A stretch of DNA of 64,000 nt from Maratus speciosus (GCA_963932465.1 OZ010795.1:21041874-21105873), one strand, 5' to 3'. Positions 35,913-46,640 are shown, numbered from the stretch's first letter. Notes: generated from the sequence alone by a model not told the origin. Program-made: numbers and translations.

Positions 35913-37011
35913 CAGGCTCCCTAGTCTAAATGAGCTCAACCAGGGAAGTAATGTCTAGTTATGTAATGTAGGTTCTTATACTTTAGACAAAAACTTAGAA
36001 TTTGAACATACTTCTGTACACATGTCACCCCTCTCTTATTCAAAAGACTCTACGCATACTTGAAACATTATAGTGCATGACAAAAATAGATACTTTGCGT
36101 AAAATGTTTTCACTATTGTATTGTGTCTATCCATTCGAATATATTATGGCAGATATTCATACAGATTTCTCGCTGTTTTCGTACAAAAAAAAAATCTTAA
36201 ATATTTATTTGCGAAATTTTCGGAATGAGCAAAAATGCAGATTTCTGAATTATTATTAGAAAACAGGATTTAATAATTCCACGGAATCGAAATAAGCTGC
36301 TAGGAGCCAGCGGAATCGAAACATGCAAGTTGTTCAAATCTTTTCTTTGGTTTGCCTGCTTATTGTGACGTTTTCATGACACGTATCAAAGCTTTCTTCC
36401 GTATATAGGGGGCGTTGGTAGGAACAGCTTCAAGTGGCGTCATAATCTCATCTTCTTCATAGCCCAGGTGTGGAAATCTTCTATCCAAAGTCTGCTGAAA
36501 ATTAAATCTCTTAAGTGTACAAAGTTCTGAAATCCGAGGAGTCGTTCGCAACGACATTTGCAAGATATTTTCTGAGACTGGAACAAGATTGCTATTCTAG
36601 ACGCGGTTACAGCGACTAGAAGATACAGTGTGGAAACCGACTATAGGGCAATTGCAATTTACGTAATATTGGAGGTCACACACTGCAAATAAGCCGTTCT
36701 TATTGGTGGAACTACCCTAACCTCTATTTGAAATACAATGGCTATCAGCTGATTGCAATTTCCTTATTCCAGTAATGTTTTAAAAAAATTATCCCATAAA
36801 TTTTGAACGATGTTGAAGAACAAATATCGATCGCAGTGACATCTGGTAGTTTTTCACTGACCGAAACGCTTTCTCAATTGAATCCTCATACAATGTTTAC
36901 GTTCCAACTACCAGATATCAATGAGATCGACACTTCTCGTTCTGCATATTTCAACATTTATGGGATACATTTTTTTAGCATTTTTGGTTGGACGATTTCC
37001 ACACTATAGTC

Positions 37012-37190
37012 ATTATCCAGATAAATGTTTCACTGTTAGCGAAACGAAATTGACTAATCAGAAGCCTGCATTTTTGCGATCATTTCACCTTTTACTTCTA
37101 ACAGCGAAAAGTTCGCAAAAATGAAGATTTCTGATGGGTCCTGTCAAACAGCTCCTCTGTCTAATAGCGAAAAATCTATATGGATCACTG
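37012..37190. mobile_element. Hairpin MITE (GCGAAACGAG family), copy 2, diverged
   Basis: TTATCCAGATAAATGTTTCA and TTAGCGAAACGAAATTGACT on the left face GATTTCTGATGGGTCC and AATAGCGAAAAATCTATATG on the right. It lies at the end of a truncated fold-back copy. It shares the arm words of 34151-34310 but is ~20 bp longer. Confidence 0.55.
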
Positions 37191-37505
37191 CATATATCTT
37201 TTTGTACAGCGTATAGAATAAATAGTGTGAAAATCTGCTATCTAAACAGCACTAAAAATTTGTATCCCTTAATTGTGCAATGATGCTGAAATCCAAAGAA
37301 CCGATAACAGTGACATCTGCGGTATATTTTCAAATTTCAAAGTAATCATCGTATTATTTCAGCGCCTAGGCCAAATCGTCTTGGAGTTTTAGAAAATCTC
37401 CTGCTAATGTCGCTGCGATTGACTCTTTGGATTTCAGCATCGTTTGACATTTAACGGATGCAATATTTTAGCACCTTTTTTAAGTATTACTGGGATAGCC
37501 GATTT

Positions 37506-37740
37506 TCAAAGCCCCACCAGTGGCCGAGAGGTTCTGCTCTCGAAGCTGGTAGACGGGAGATGCTGGGTTCGGACCCAATTGCGCCAGTCGGCCTAATCGT
37601 TCGAAGTTTCCATGGTTTTCTTCGAACCTTGGATTTCCAAGCGTAAACACGGGTTAGGTTCCCTTAGAAAGTACCCCACGGAGGGCACTCTCCCTTGGGC
37701 CTATATCCCTCGTGCAGATAAACGGCCGTCCTAAATAACA
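37506..37740 (+). mobile_element. tRNA-derived SINE with target-site duplication
   Basis: A 235-bp insertion inside a fold-back copy. The 7-bp word CCGATTT stands at 37499-37505 and again at 37741-37747, and the fold-back text resumes after it. The head carries RNA polymerase III promoter boxes: A box TGGCCGAGAGG at 37521-37531 and B box GGTTCGGACCC at 37566-37576. The rest (37585-37740) is a tRNA-unrelated body ending CCTAAATAACA, with no long poly-A. SINEs are moved by the machinery of a partner LINE, which is not in the window. The GGCCGAG A box suggests a serine/leucine-class tRNA origin (inference). Confidence 0.8.
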
Positions 37741-38144
37741 CCGATTTCCACAATATATATTCCAGACTTCTAGACACTATAGCGCGGTAATAATATGATG
37801 TTTTGATACGAAGCTGCGATAGATACTTTGTATTGCAGCATCGTTGCACATTTAAAGGATGCAAATTTAGCACTGTTTGGATAGCAGATTTCCGTGCTAT
37901 TTGTTCTAGACGCTGTACTATAAGGATTAGAATATATAGTGTGGAAATCGACTATCCATGTAATACTTAAAAAAGCGCTAAAATATTGTATCCCTTAAAT
38001 GTGCAGCGATGCTGCTGAAATATAAAGATCGTAGCGACATCTGCAGGATATTTTCTAAAACTTCAAGAATATTGCTAGTCCATACATTGTAATACGAAAA
38101 TCCCGCTGATGTCGCTGCGATCGACTCTTTGGATTTCAGCAGTA

Positions 38145-38303
38145 CACTGTTAAAAATATCGTGAAAATTACCTCTGTTTTTAAAGGCTATCTATTTTCTG
38201 ACCAATGAGAGCGCTCTATAGCTGTTCATGTAGCGTTCTCATTGGTCAGAAAATAGATAGCCTTTAAAAACAGAGGTAATTTTTCACGATATTTTTAACA
38301 GTG
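38145..38303. mobile_element. 159-bp near-perfect hairpin MITE with TA duplication
   Basis: Two ~71-bp arms (from CACTGTTAAAAATATCGTG to ACCAATGAGAGCGCT and its inverse) differ by only two or three positions; the loop is ~16 bp. TA flanks both sides (38143-38144, 38304-38305). It interrupts a fold-back copy at GCAG-TA-TC; the neighbouring copy at 38635 keeps the uninterrupted GCAGTATCGTCGCACATTT, a natural empty site. The near-identity of the arms suggests a young insertion. Confidence 0.85.
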
Positions 38304-39358
38304 TATCTTCGCACATTTAAGGGATAAAAATTTTTAGATTTGTTTGGATAGCATATTTCCACACTATGTATTCTAGACGCTGTAACTGTACTACAGCGTC
38401 TAGAATATAGCGACTAGAATACACAGTGTGGAAATCGGCTATCCCTGTAATACTTAAAAAACGCTAAAATATTGTATCCCTTAAATGTGCAATGATGCTG
38501 CTGCAATATGCAGATCGCAGCGACATCTGCAGGATATTTTCTACAACAGCAAGAAATTGACATTCTGTACAATGTAATATTAGTAATACGAAAATCTCGC
38601 AGATTTCGCTGCGATCGACATTTGAGATTTTAGCAGTATCGTCGCACATTTAAGGGATACAAATTTTTAGCACTGTTTGGATAGCATATTTCCATACTAG
38701 GTATTCTAGACGCTGTAGTCTAGAATTTATAGTGTGGAAATCTGCCATCCAAACAGCGCTAAAAAGTTGTATCCCGTAAATGTGCAATGATGCCGGTTTG
38801 CAGGGAAACGATCACAGCGACATATGCGATGTAATTTTAAATTTCAAAGTAAACTTCGTATTATTACAACATCAATACTAAATCGTGTTTGAGTTTTAGA
38901 TAATATCCTGCAGATGTCGCTGTGATCGACTCATTGGATTTCAGCATCGTTTGACATTTAAGGGATCCAATATTTTAGCACTTTTTTTAAATATTACTGG
39001 GATAGCCGATTTCCACACTACATATTCTAGACGCTGTAACTGTACTACAGCGCCTAGAATACCTAGTGTGGAAATATGCTATCCAAACAGTGCTAAATAT
39101 ATGTATCCCTTAAATGTGCGACGATACTACTAAAATTTCAAGTGTCGATCGCAGCGACATCTGCGGGATTTTCATATTACTAGTATTACATTGTATAGAC
39201 TAGCAATTTCTTGCAGTTGTAGAAAATATTCTGCAGATGTCGCTGCGCTCTGCATATTGCAGCAGTGTCATTGCGCATTTAAGGGATACAATATTTTAGC
39301 GCTTCTTTTTAAGTATTACAGGGATAGCCGATTTCCACACTATATATTCTAGGCGCTA

Positions 39359-40995
39359 TAGCTGTACTAATACCAAAGAAAAAAACCGTGCTGCGCCAAT
39401 ATGAGAGTAATGACATGCCAGATTTAATAGTTGATTGGTTGAGACTATTTTAGACAAAAACGAAGCGCTAGGTCTTTCACCAGCCTTCCATTGTCACGAA
39501 ACTAATGTTTATTGTCCTCCATCAAAATTTTGATATAAGATCGATATGAGACTCGAAACACACGCAATATAAAATATATTTAGTTGAAACGATTCTGTGG
39601 CGAGCCTGTCATTTTCGCCCTACTAATGCAAGTTAAATGTCTCACTCGTGTAGTCGAACTCGTCCAGGCGAGTAACACAAAGTCTAGGAATATTGATTTT
39701 ATAGTGTTGACAAACGTGCTTGTCTATGCACAATCCGAGAATGCGCTCTGATTTAGAAGCACCATAAGGTGCATATATAAGAGAATGGCTATTTACGCAG
39801 TAGCCGTACACTCGGATTTGTTTTTGTCCAAACTATGACAACTGTAAATTTCACAACTGAGAGATATTTGACATCGATTAGAGGGCTGAAACTAGAATGC
39901 CCCTATATGAAAATGGTGACATAGTCATAGAACGCGTGCTCAGTCTAAACGTTTAGTAAAAACTATTATAACTAACATTTTAAAACGGTGCGACATTGCC
40001 TGGATGAATGAGGCAGTTCAACAAAAATTAGTTTTGCCACAATGACAGGCTTTGCAAGATGCTTGGCTTTTCGTTTTTTGCCTAAAATCAATCAAATATT
40101 CAATCACCACTATCTTATTAAGGCACCCTGATTAAAATTAGTCTCTCTAAGTAAGTACGTTCTACCACTGAGCTACAGCGTCTAGAATACCTAGTGTGGA
40201 AATATGCTATGCAAACAATGCTAAAAATTTGTATCCCTTAAATGTGCGACGATACTGCTAAAATCCCAAGTGTCGATCGCAGCGTCATATGCGGGATTTT
40301 CGTATTACAATGTATAGACTAGCCATAACATGCAGTTGTAGAAAATATCCTGCAGATGTCGCTGAGATCTTTATATTTCAGCAGCATCGTTGCACAGCTA
40401 AGCGATACAATATTTTAGCGATTTTTAAATAATACAGGGACAGCCGATTTTGACACTATATATTCTAGGCGCTATAACTGAGCTTTATTATAGAATAAAG
40501 GTCTGCCGTTCCTGGGTATGAGAGGGGAATATAAAAGTTGATTAATTGAAACAATACTCAACAAAAGCGAATCGCGTAGGATCTTGGCGAACCTGCTCAA
40601 AGCACCAAGCTAATGATTGTTAATTTGTTTTCCCGCATAATGGAGTTCGTCCTGTCAAGTATCTGCAAGTTCTGGAATGCAGTTTTGCCCATAGGTTCGA
40701 CAAGTGCGTATGTCTAAGCACATTTTGAGCATGCACCCTAATACAGAGGTCACATAGTAAGGTTCATTAATAAGAGAATGACGACTTACGCAGAAACTGA
40801 ATTTTCAAACAGAAGTGTTTTGTAAACCAAACAAGTTGCAAGTCCAAATTTCGGAACTCAGGAGGCTCGAAAAAAGAGTAATTACTAGGAAGCCTCTATA
40901 TGTAAGTGGCGAGACACGATGCTCTAAATGTGTTTAGACAAACGCTTTTGTCGATATTATGGCAAATATACTTTCGAGAACTTAGCAGTTCTCAT
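39359..40995 (+). repeat. Diverged tandem duplication of a fold-back plus ~600-800 bp flank
   Basis: 39359-39985 and 40477-40995 are related in the same orientation: both contain TTAAT/GTTGATT..TTGA, ACAAAA.CGAA, GACAA..GTGC.TGTCTA.GCACA, ATAAGAGAATG.C.A.TTACGCAG and TTT..CAAACAAG-like words in the same order, each to the right of a fold-back copy (39048 and 40175). Identity is low, so the duplication is old. No open frame is shared. Confidence 0.55.
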
Positions 40996-41039
40996 CCGCA
41001 CGAGTTCCACTATGAGTGAGACAAATTAAAAATGACAAA

Positions 41040-41471
41040 TTGAAAGTATGAAATGCCACTGCATGCGTTCTTCAGCACTAAATCGCTGAATTTCTTCCGA
41101 AGCGCAAATTTGATAGAAGGAATCCAAAAGAGCACAAGTACCCTTAAAATTTGTGGCATTATCACTCCATGTGATTGTTTTGTGGCATTATATTGTGGAT
41201 TGAATTTGTGGCATTATATGACACAGGTTTTAGATCGTCGAGCAATGAAACTTCTCATACGAGCTAAAAATGCTTCTGTAGTCAAGTCCGAAACAATATC
41301 TAGATGAATGGCTTTGGTAGAAAAAGAAATAAATATAACAATGAATGTTTTTAGGATTATCTTTGATCGTTTTAAGATAGGTTTTGTTATAATAGGACCT
41401 GCCAGATCAACACCTGTTTTTTCAAACTGTCTAGATGGTACAATTCTATGACGGGGCAGGTCATCCATCAA
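41040..41471 (-). pseudogene. BEL/Pao integrase core, truncated
   Basis: The minus frame 41471-41214 holds the start of the integrase catalytic domain: DLPRHRIVPSRQFEKTGVDL followed by AGP, and later TKAIHLDIVSDLTTEAFLAR and ARRSKTCVI, all typical of BEL/Pao integrases. After a small insertion made of ATTGTGGCATTATA-type repeats at 41155-41222, the frame resumes with NATNFKGTCALLDS and ends with RMQWHFI near 41050. The rest of integrase and the 3' LTR are missing, so the element stops here. In an active element integrase inserts cDNA into the host genome; this copy cannot. Confidence 0.8.
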
Positions 41472-41495
41472 TTGTTGAAGAGTTTGATATTTTGT

Positions 41496-41759
41496 TCAAA
41501 AACAAGTCACATACCTATTTATAACATTCTTTACTAGACCTTGACCAGGTGATATACAATAAAATTGACTTAAAAAAGATAGATTTGTCTGAGTACCTGA
41601 ATGTAGGATTTTATGATAATATACAATTAAGAGTTCAGTGAAATAGTGAGACTTTGGTAAAAGTATTTGGTGTTTTTGCCATTCTGATAAATTAGAAAAT
41701 TTCAGTCTTCCACTGACCCTTAACAGTCCATCTGCATCTAGAAATACATTCAAGTTCAA
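41496..41759 (-). pseudogene. BEL/Pao integrase zinc-binding region
   Basis: The frame contains DADGLLRVSGRLKFSNLSE, KHQILLPKSHYFTELLI and HKILHSGTQTNLSFLSQFYC, the N-terminal HHCC-type region that precedes the integrase core in BEL/Pao polyproteins. Spacing to the core (41471) fits, but a stop and a frame change separate them. Confidence 0.8.
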
Positions 41760-42174
41760 GATCTTACTGTTGTTTGGGAGAGGATGTTATTCCTTTAAAC
41801 ATCGAATTTCAGTTTGAAATGCCGAATTTTGAACAATCTTTATCAGCTTCTTGATCACATTCTGTAACTCAGAAGTATCTAAATAATCATATTTCTAATT
41901 CCTGATTTCAATTTACAGTTTTTCAGAAATCTTAAACACGATGCAGTAATTCTTATTAATTTTATAAAAGAAGATTATCGATTAATCAAATCAACATTTA
42001 ACTGATTTTAATTTACAATAGTTGATTTTACAACAGTGTTTTTCTTTAGTTCTAACTTATCTTTAACTTCAGAAATACTTAATTTATCCAACGTATTGTC
42101 AAATTTTAGCCAAAGATATCTGTCTTGCTTTAACCATTGGGGACTTCCCACCAAAGATGTTTATTTTTATACTC

Positions 42175-42567
42175 TTAAACTTTCAAACCTCTAGAAACTA
42201 GATCAGGAGGATTCTCTTTTCCAGGACAGTGAAAGGAATTTAATGGATCACGAAGATTTCTGATTTTCTTTATCCGGTTTCTGACAAATATTTTAAATCT
42301 TTGTAACTCTCCTCTAATCCAAAAGAAAGTAATAGTAGAGTCAGTCCAAAAGTAGCGATTTGCAGGAAAAGCTAAAGTTTTAGCAATTTTATTGCAAAGT
42401 CTGTGAGACAAAAGCGGTCCTAATAGTTCAAGCCGAAGTACAAAAAAAGTTTTTAAAGGAGAGACTCGACTTTTTGCTGCCACAAAACTGGTAACAATGG
42501 TCTTATTATTTAACACTACTCTAATGTACACTACCGTACCATATGCCGTCATCATCATGGTTTTCAT
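42175..42567 (-). pseudogene. BEL/Pao RNase H-like region
   Basis: 130 residues read through: AYGTVVYIRVVLNN, AAKSRVSPLKTFFVLRLELL, RYFWTDSTITFFWIRGE, FVRNRIKKIRN and HCPGKENPPDLVSRG. This order is diagnostic of the segment after reverse transcriptase in BEL/Pao pol. It would remove the RNA strand during cDNA synthesis. It is open here but out of frame with the flanking pol pieces. Confidence 0.85.
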
Positions 42568-42569
42568 CC

Positions 42570-43593
42570 CAATGAAGCTCTAAACACCAAATTTCCTGAA
42601 TTAAACACTTAATTCTAATGCTATAAGGACATTTAAAATCAACCTTGCCGAAAATGCGACCAACAGTTTCAAATAAATAACGTTTAGTACTAAGTTTATT
42701 CGAAAGGGAATTTTCTAGATGTGAATTTTAAATAAAAACATGTCACTATTTGGGTCCCAAGCAACCCCTAAAGCCTTCGAAGGTATCAAATGCTGATTAA
42801 TAAGAGTTATCAGTTATTTCATCAACGTGTAAACCATGTTCTTTACATTTCTCACGTAATTCATACGTGTTGGTTTTCTATTTCCAAAACGTCATACTAG
42901 CATCATCTTGAAATATTTCCTATGCTTCCTTCCAAATTTCAAATGCGTAATCAACATTTGGTTGACTTGTAATAAAATCATCAATATATAATGATGAATT
43001 TAAGATTTCAAAAGATTCAGGAAATATTTCTACATACCTTTGAAGGTGATGCTTGATAGTAGCAGCCATAAGAAAGGAACTTGATTTCTCACCGAAAATA
43101 ACTCTCTTTAGTCTGAAAACTTTAAATTCTTACCTGGTTCATCAACCAATGGCTCAACATCTCAAAAAAATCTTATGAAACCCCTGTCTGGCCCATCAAT
43201 CTCGATCTCTAAAATCGCCTGTTGCATGTCCGCGGTAATTTCTACTGGAAAGATTCTGAATTTGATTAAACGGCTGAACAATTCGGGGATAAAATTCAAT
43301 ACAGTATATAAACAATCATTTAGAGACAGTTCACCTTTAGCGTGGGCGCTTGTATCAAAGACAAGTCTCACTTCAGTAGTAGACGTATCTTCAGGAATTG
43401 CCACTCTATGGGGTAAGTAAGATGTGTTTACGTCAGATGTGTTGTCAACAGTTTCGATAATATGCTCTGCTAAATAACTATCTAAAATAACCTTATATTC
43501 TAAGAATAACACAGGGTCATTTCTAACGTTTGTTCTCAATTTCAAAATTCTTCTGTGTGCGAATTTGCGCTTGTTATTAAGAGACATTTTCAA
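42570..43593 (-). pseudogene. BEL/Pao reverse transcriptase, broken
   Basis: The first 143 residues (43593-43162) are open: YLPHRVAIPEDTSTTEVRLV, FDTSAHAKGELSLNDCLY, and ITADMQQAILEI around the first catalytic Asp. Beyond 43162 the frame is lost, but RVIFGEKSSSFLMAATIKHH near 43090 and the catalytic SSLYIDDFITSQ near 42990 can be read. Stops and shifts after that show it is inactive. The FD.SA...G.SLND block and YIDD separate BEL/Pao from Ty3 or Ty1 types. Confidence 0.85.
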
Positions 43594-44093
43594 ATTTATT
43601 TTTCATGGAAATTTCTCTTTGTATCGATTATCTTTAAAAACAATGTCAAACTGAAATTCATCCATAATGTCGTCGCACACATTACTAATATTTTGACTTT
43701 TGGATTCATAAACTTTCACAATGCCAAAAAATTATGATTTGATTAGATATATCTTTCCTTCAACTATAATTTGCATGCTGAACAGTTCATTGGCTGATCC
43801 CAAATAACCCTGTAAACAACAGCCAAAAACGGTTTCAGTAGCTACGAAATTATTCTTTAGCCTTTTAATTCCACCAGTTACAATATTATAATAATTATCA
43901 GTGCCGATTAAAGCTGCATTTTTTTTAACCGCTATACTCATAACTATCAGCTAGTTATAAACATATTTAAACATATTATGTGTTATCCTAATTAATTTAT
44001 CAGGAGTGGGTAAGCAAGCAGCTGATATTTGATCTGTTGCAACTTCGATAAGTAAAGAAGGTTGATCTCTATTTTCCTTTTTACCTTTTTTCC
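43594..44093 (-). pseudogene. BEL/Pao gag-pol linker, degraded
   Basis: Between the protease-like and RT regions only a 69-residue open piece (43941-43732) remains, with LIGTDNYYNIVTGGIKRL and TVFGCCLQGYLG, which match the Pao pattern of a D-x-Y-x-x-I..G and T..G..L.G segment following protease. Stops and shifts interrupt it. Confidence 0.55.
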
Positions 44094-44324
44094 CTATAGT
44101 TTTATCTTTACTACTTTGTACGTTTTCTCAGTTGCCTTTTCGGCTCCAAAAGCATAAACGGATAAAGTTTCTTTTTTAATAGCCGGAAATTTTAACTTTT
44201 GTGAAATGTCGCGAATTATGAATATTCTCATGCTATCATTGTTCAATAGCAGACGAATTGGTTCATTTTTATTATTTTTAGGATCTTTTATTATAACAGA
44301 ACAAGTCTGAAAAATATGTTGCAA
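44094..44324 (-). pseudogene. BEL/Pao aspartic-protease-like region
   Basis: The frame reads IRLLLNNDSMRIFI, then KLKFPAIKKETLSVYAFGAE. In the family this place holds LLDSGSQ.tFI with the catalytic Asp; here the Asp-Ser-Gly is NDS or similar, so the active site looks lost. It overlaps the end of the zinc-knuckle frame at 44291-44324 in another phase. Confidence 0.6.
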
Positions 44325-44560
44325 TGCGTGTTTTCATTCTGTACACTACTAGAGGAATTTTTATCACAAGGAGAAATAGATACGACATTTTTATCAACAT
44401 TTATATTGGAATCATTTTCAAATTGAATACAAATAGCAATATTGTGTTTTTTACCACAAATATCACACATTTTGGTTTTTTCACAGTCTTTCATTCTGTT
44501 TTTACACTGTAAGCATAAAAAACATCTTCCCTGCTTTTTAAAAATATTTCTTTCTTCTTA
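44291..44560 (-). pseudogene. BEL/Pao gag zinc-knuckle region
   Basis: CDICGKKHNIAIC gives a C-x2-C-x3-H-x4-C zinc-knuckle, preceded by a second cysteine cluster (CLQCKNRMKDC) readable upstream at about 44490-44530. Nucleic-acid-binding knuckles like this sit at the C-terminal end of BEL/Pao gag. The following protein sequence is low-complexity (Asn, Ser). Confidence 0.65.
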
Positions 44561-44908
44561 TCTATCGTTAAATAATTATACATTTCACTATTGTGATCAA
44601 TACTATTACAGAATAAACACGAATTCTTATTTACAGAAGTCATTAATTCAGTAGCTGAAACAATATTTCATTTATATCCTTTCATATTATATTGATATCT
44701 TGGCTTACATTTCTATTGCTTATCTGTAAATTTTGGTATATATTTAATTTTATTATCATTAGAAAATGCTTTCTTAGCATCTAAATCATGGATCATACCT
44801 TTCTTTCAAAAGCGATACGACAGAAGCATAATTATTTTCATTCAATCCAAAACCACTAATCCTGTTTGCAGCCGCTCCTGAGACCAAAATTTTTAAATAG
44901 GTAATTTT

Positions 44909-45106
44909 TTATATTTCAGTTAGACTCGCATTTTTACCTATTGCCAATTCAAACTGGTTCCAAAATTCTAAAAAAATATCCTGTTCCCCCAAAAATCGTG
45001 TTATTTGCAGCTTTGGCAATTTTATTCTTTTCAGTTTGGTAGCAGCATGACATGCCCATACCGAATGAATATTATTACTATTAGTAATATTTTTATTAGA
45101 ATTCAA
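44909..45106 (-). pseudogene. BEL/Pao gag, N-terminal part (DUF1759-like)
   Basis: KLPKLQITRFLGEQDIFLEF, then WNQFELAIGKNASLTEI, match the conserved gag start of BEL/Pao elements (family pattern LPKLELPKFSG...FWD.FE..IH.N.SL). The frame ends after 65 residues, then gag is unreadable until the zinc knuckles. Upstream (45107-45498) there is leader-like AT-rich sequence. Confidence 0.75.
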
Positions 45107-45475
45107 ATTCTTAATTTTAAAGTTTAATTTACATCAGTAAGATATTATTTTCTCGTCATATTCATCAAAATTCAGGATTTCATTTTCCACATTTTTGCAT
45201 ATATTAGGCTTAAAATGGTATTATCTAAATCCTTAATAGTCTTAAATTTAACGTTTAATTTATCGACTAATTTTTTAAACTTTCTACAGAATATTTAGTA
45301 CTAGCTAAATACTGTTCCGTTTATTCAATATATTTCGATGCGTATCACGCTTCTTTCGTTTTTTATTTTCATTCATTTTCAATAAAATAAAATATAACAA
45401 AATCAACTCACCAACTTGTTGTCGAATCGAAACAAACTTTCATTATATTGCGCAATAATCTTTTCCACATCGAAA

Positions 45476-45498
45476 CTTCCTGGCCGATGCACCAAAAT
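45476..45498 (-). promoter_or_regulatory. Probable primer-binding site
   Basis: Directly inside the LTR on the minus strand lies TTTTGGTGCATCGGCCAGG. A TGG-starting, tRNA-3'-end-like sequence a few bases inside the 5' LTR is the normal primer-binding site layout. I could not assign the tRNA. Confidence 0.45.
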
Positions 45499-45773
45499 GT
45501 TATATCTAATCGACTTAATCTAAATATTTATTTCAAATCAAACCTAACATCTGGTAGGTTAAGTGTTTTCTAATTCGACAAATAATCAACAGTTTTTACG
45601 GCAAAAACATTTAATGATAAAAAGAACATAAAAATTCTATTAAGCGCCATTCGACACAGTACAGCTAAAGAATTCTAACATCAACAAAATATTACTTCGG
45701 TTCAGTTCAGAAGTGGACAATTCAAACAAAGCATGCGCTGGCTCAGTAGCTGTTTAGAAAATTAGCTGGAACA
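45499..45773 (-). mobile_element. 5' LTR of the BEL/Pao element
   Basis: Read on the minus strand this 275-bp segment begins TGTTCCAGCTAATTTTC and ends GATTAGATATAACA, i.e. TG...CA borders. It is followed at once by the probable primer-binding site. No second LTR is found, since the 3' part of the element is missing, so the border is inferred from position and the TG/CA ends. Confidence 0.6.
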
Positions 45774-45924
45774 CCATCTATATTATCAAAAGTTTTATAG
45801 ATATGTTATGAAAATGTTTTATAGCAGAATAAATCTACTGACTGAATGAAATCTTCTAAATGCGCTTCAGAATAACAAACACGTTTTATTAATTTTCTTA
45901 TTCATAAGTCTACACTTTTGAGCA

Positions 45925-46640
45925 ACATATTTTCTAAAATTTATTAGTTTCGTATTTTTTTGTATATTGTATCCGAAGTACTGTACGTTAGCGATGATTG
46001 CTGGAAATGCATTTTTAATTATGTTATGCGCTTTTATGGTTCACTATATTTATGCATTGAATATGGTGTGAATAAATGCTGTAATTCATATACGGGGCTA
46101 CACAAAAGAATTCGTAATAGTTGCTGTGTATGATTGTAAATTGCTTAAAGATGGTTTTTAAATTAGTTATGCATTTTTACACTGAACTGCATTTTGTTTA
46201 ATAAGGAATATTTGTAGATAAAATTATGAAACATAGATAAAATTATATACAGGGTCACGCAAAGAATTGGATACATGGCCGTCTATAAATGATAATTTCT
46301 GGAAATGTGATTCCAGTAGTTTTAAGAGTGTTTTACTTTGAATTAAACTTTAGCTAAATAGTGGCGTGTAATAACAGTACTAGGTTAACTACAAGGTTGT
46401 ACAAAAGTATACAAGTATGTTTCCATCTATTAGTATAAATTGCTGAAAGAGAAATTTCAACCTGTTATTCGTTTTCTTGCTAAACTAAATTTCCCCATTA
46501 TATAGCATATATATCAACCTACAGATCAAATACAGAGCTGTTCAAAAGAATTGGAATACATATTTGCTATGGATGGTAACTGCTGGAATCAGTTTTTCAA
46601 ATGTTTTATGCGTTTTCTAAAATGTTTACTTAGTTCTCTT
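45925..46640 (+). repeat. Degenerate ~140-155-bp tandem repeat
   Basis: Anchor words ACACAAAAGAATTCGTAAT (46099), CACGCAAAGAATTGGATACAT (46255), GTACAAAAGTATACAAGTATG (46399) and GTTCAAAAGAATTGGAATACA (46535) mark four units. Each is followed by a CTAT..ATGATAA.TGCTGGAAATG-like stretch and a GTTATGCGTTTTCTAA-like stretch. A fifth partial unit precedes at 45970. The same words occur once or twice near 26.8-27.1 kb and 21.7 kb. Confidence 0.6.

Larger units (their letters stand above)
34893..40476. repeat. Array of ~310-bp fold-back elements (about 11 full or partial copies)
   Basis: Copies lie at about 34893-35208, 35481-35788, 36465-36650 (partial), 36795-37012 (partial), 37208-37785 (split by a SINE), 37795-37918 (half), 37921-38392 (split by a hairpin MITE), 38392-38718, 38721-39038, 39048-39358 and 40175-40476. 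Each is an imperfect palindrome. From the outside in, an arm reads TCTAGAAT, AGTGTGGAAAT, GCTATCC, AGCGCTAAAA, TGTATCCCTTAAATGTGC, GATGCTG, then GCAGCGACATCTGCAGGATA; the other arm is the inverse, ending TATTCTAGACGCTGTA. A ~60-bp unpaired middle separates the arms. There is no coding capacity. Copies differ by many substitutions, so the array is old. Confidence 0.85.

Noticed and set aside
34893..40476. CRISPR-like or simple satellite array
   Set aside because: Units are palindromic, ~310 bp, unevenly spaced and partly truncated, with no unique spacers; fold-back elements explain it better, and the DNA is eukaryotic.
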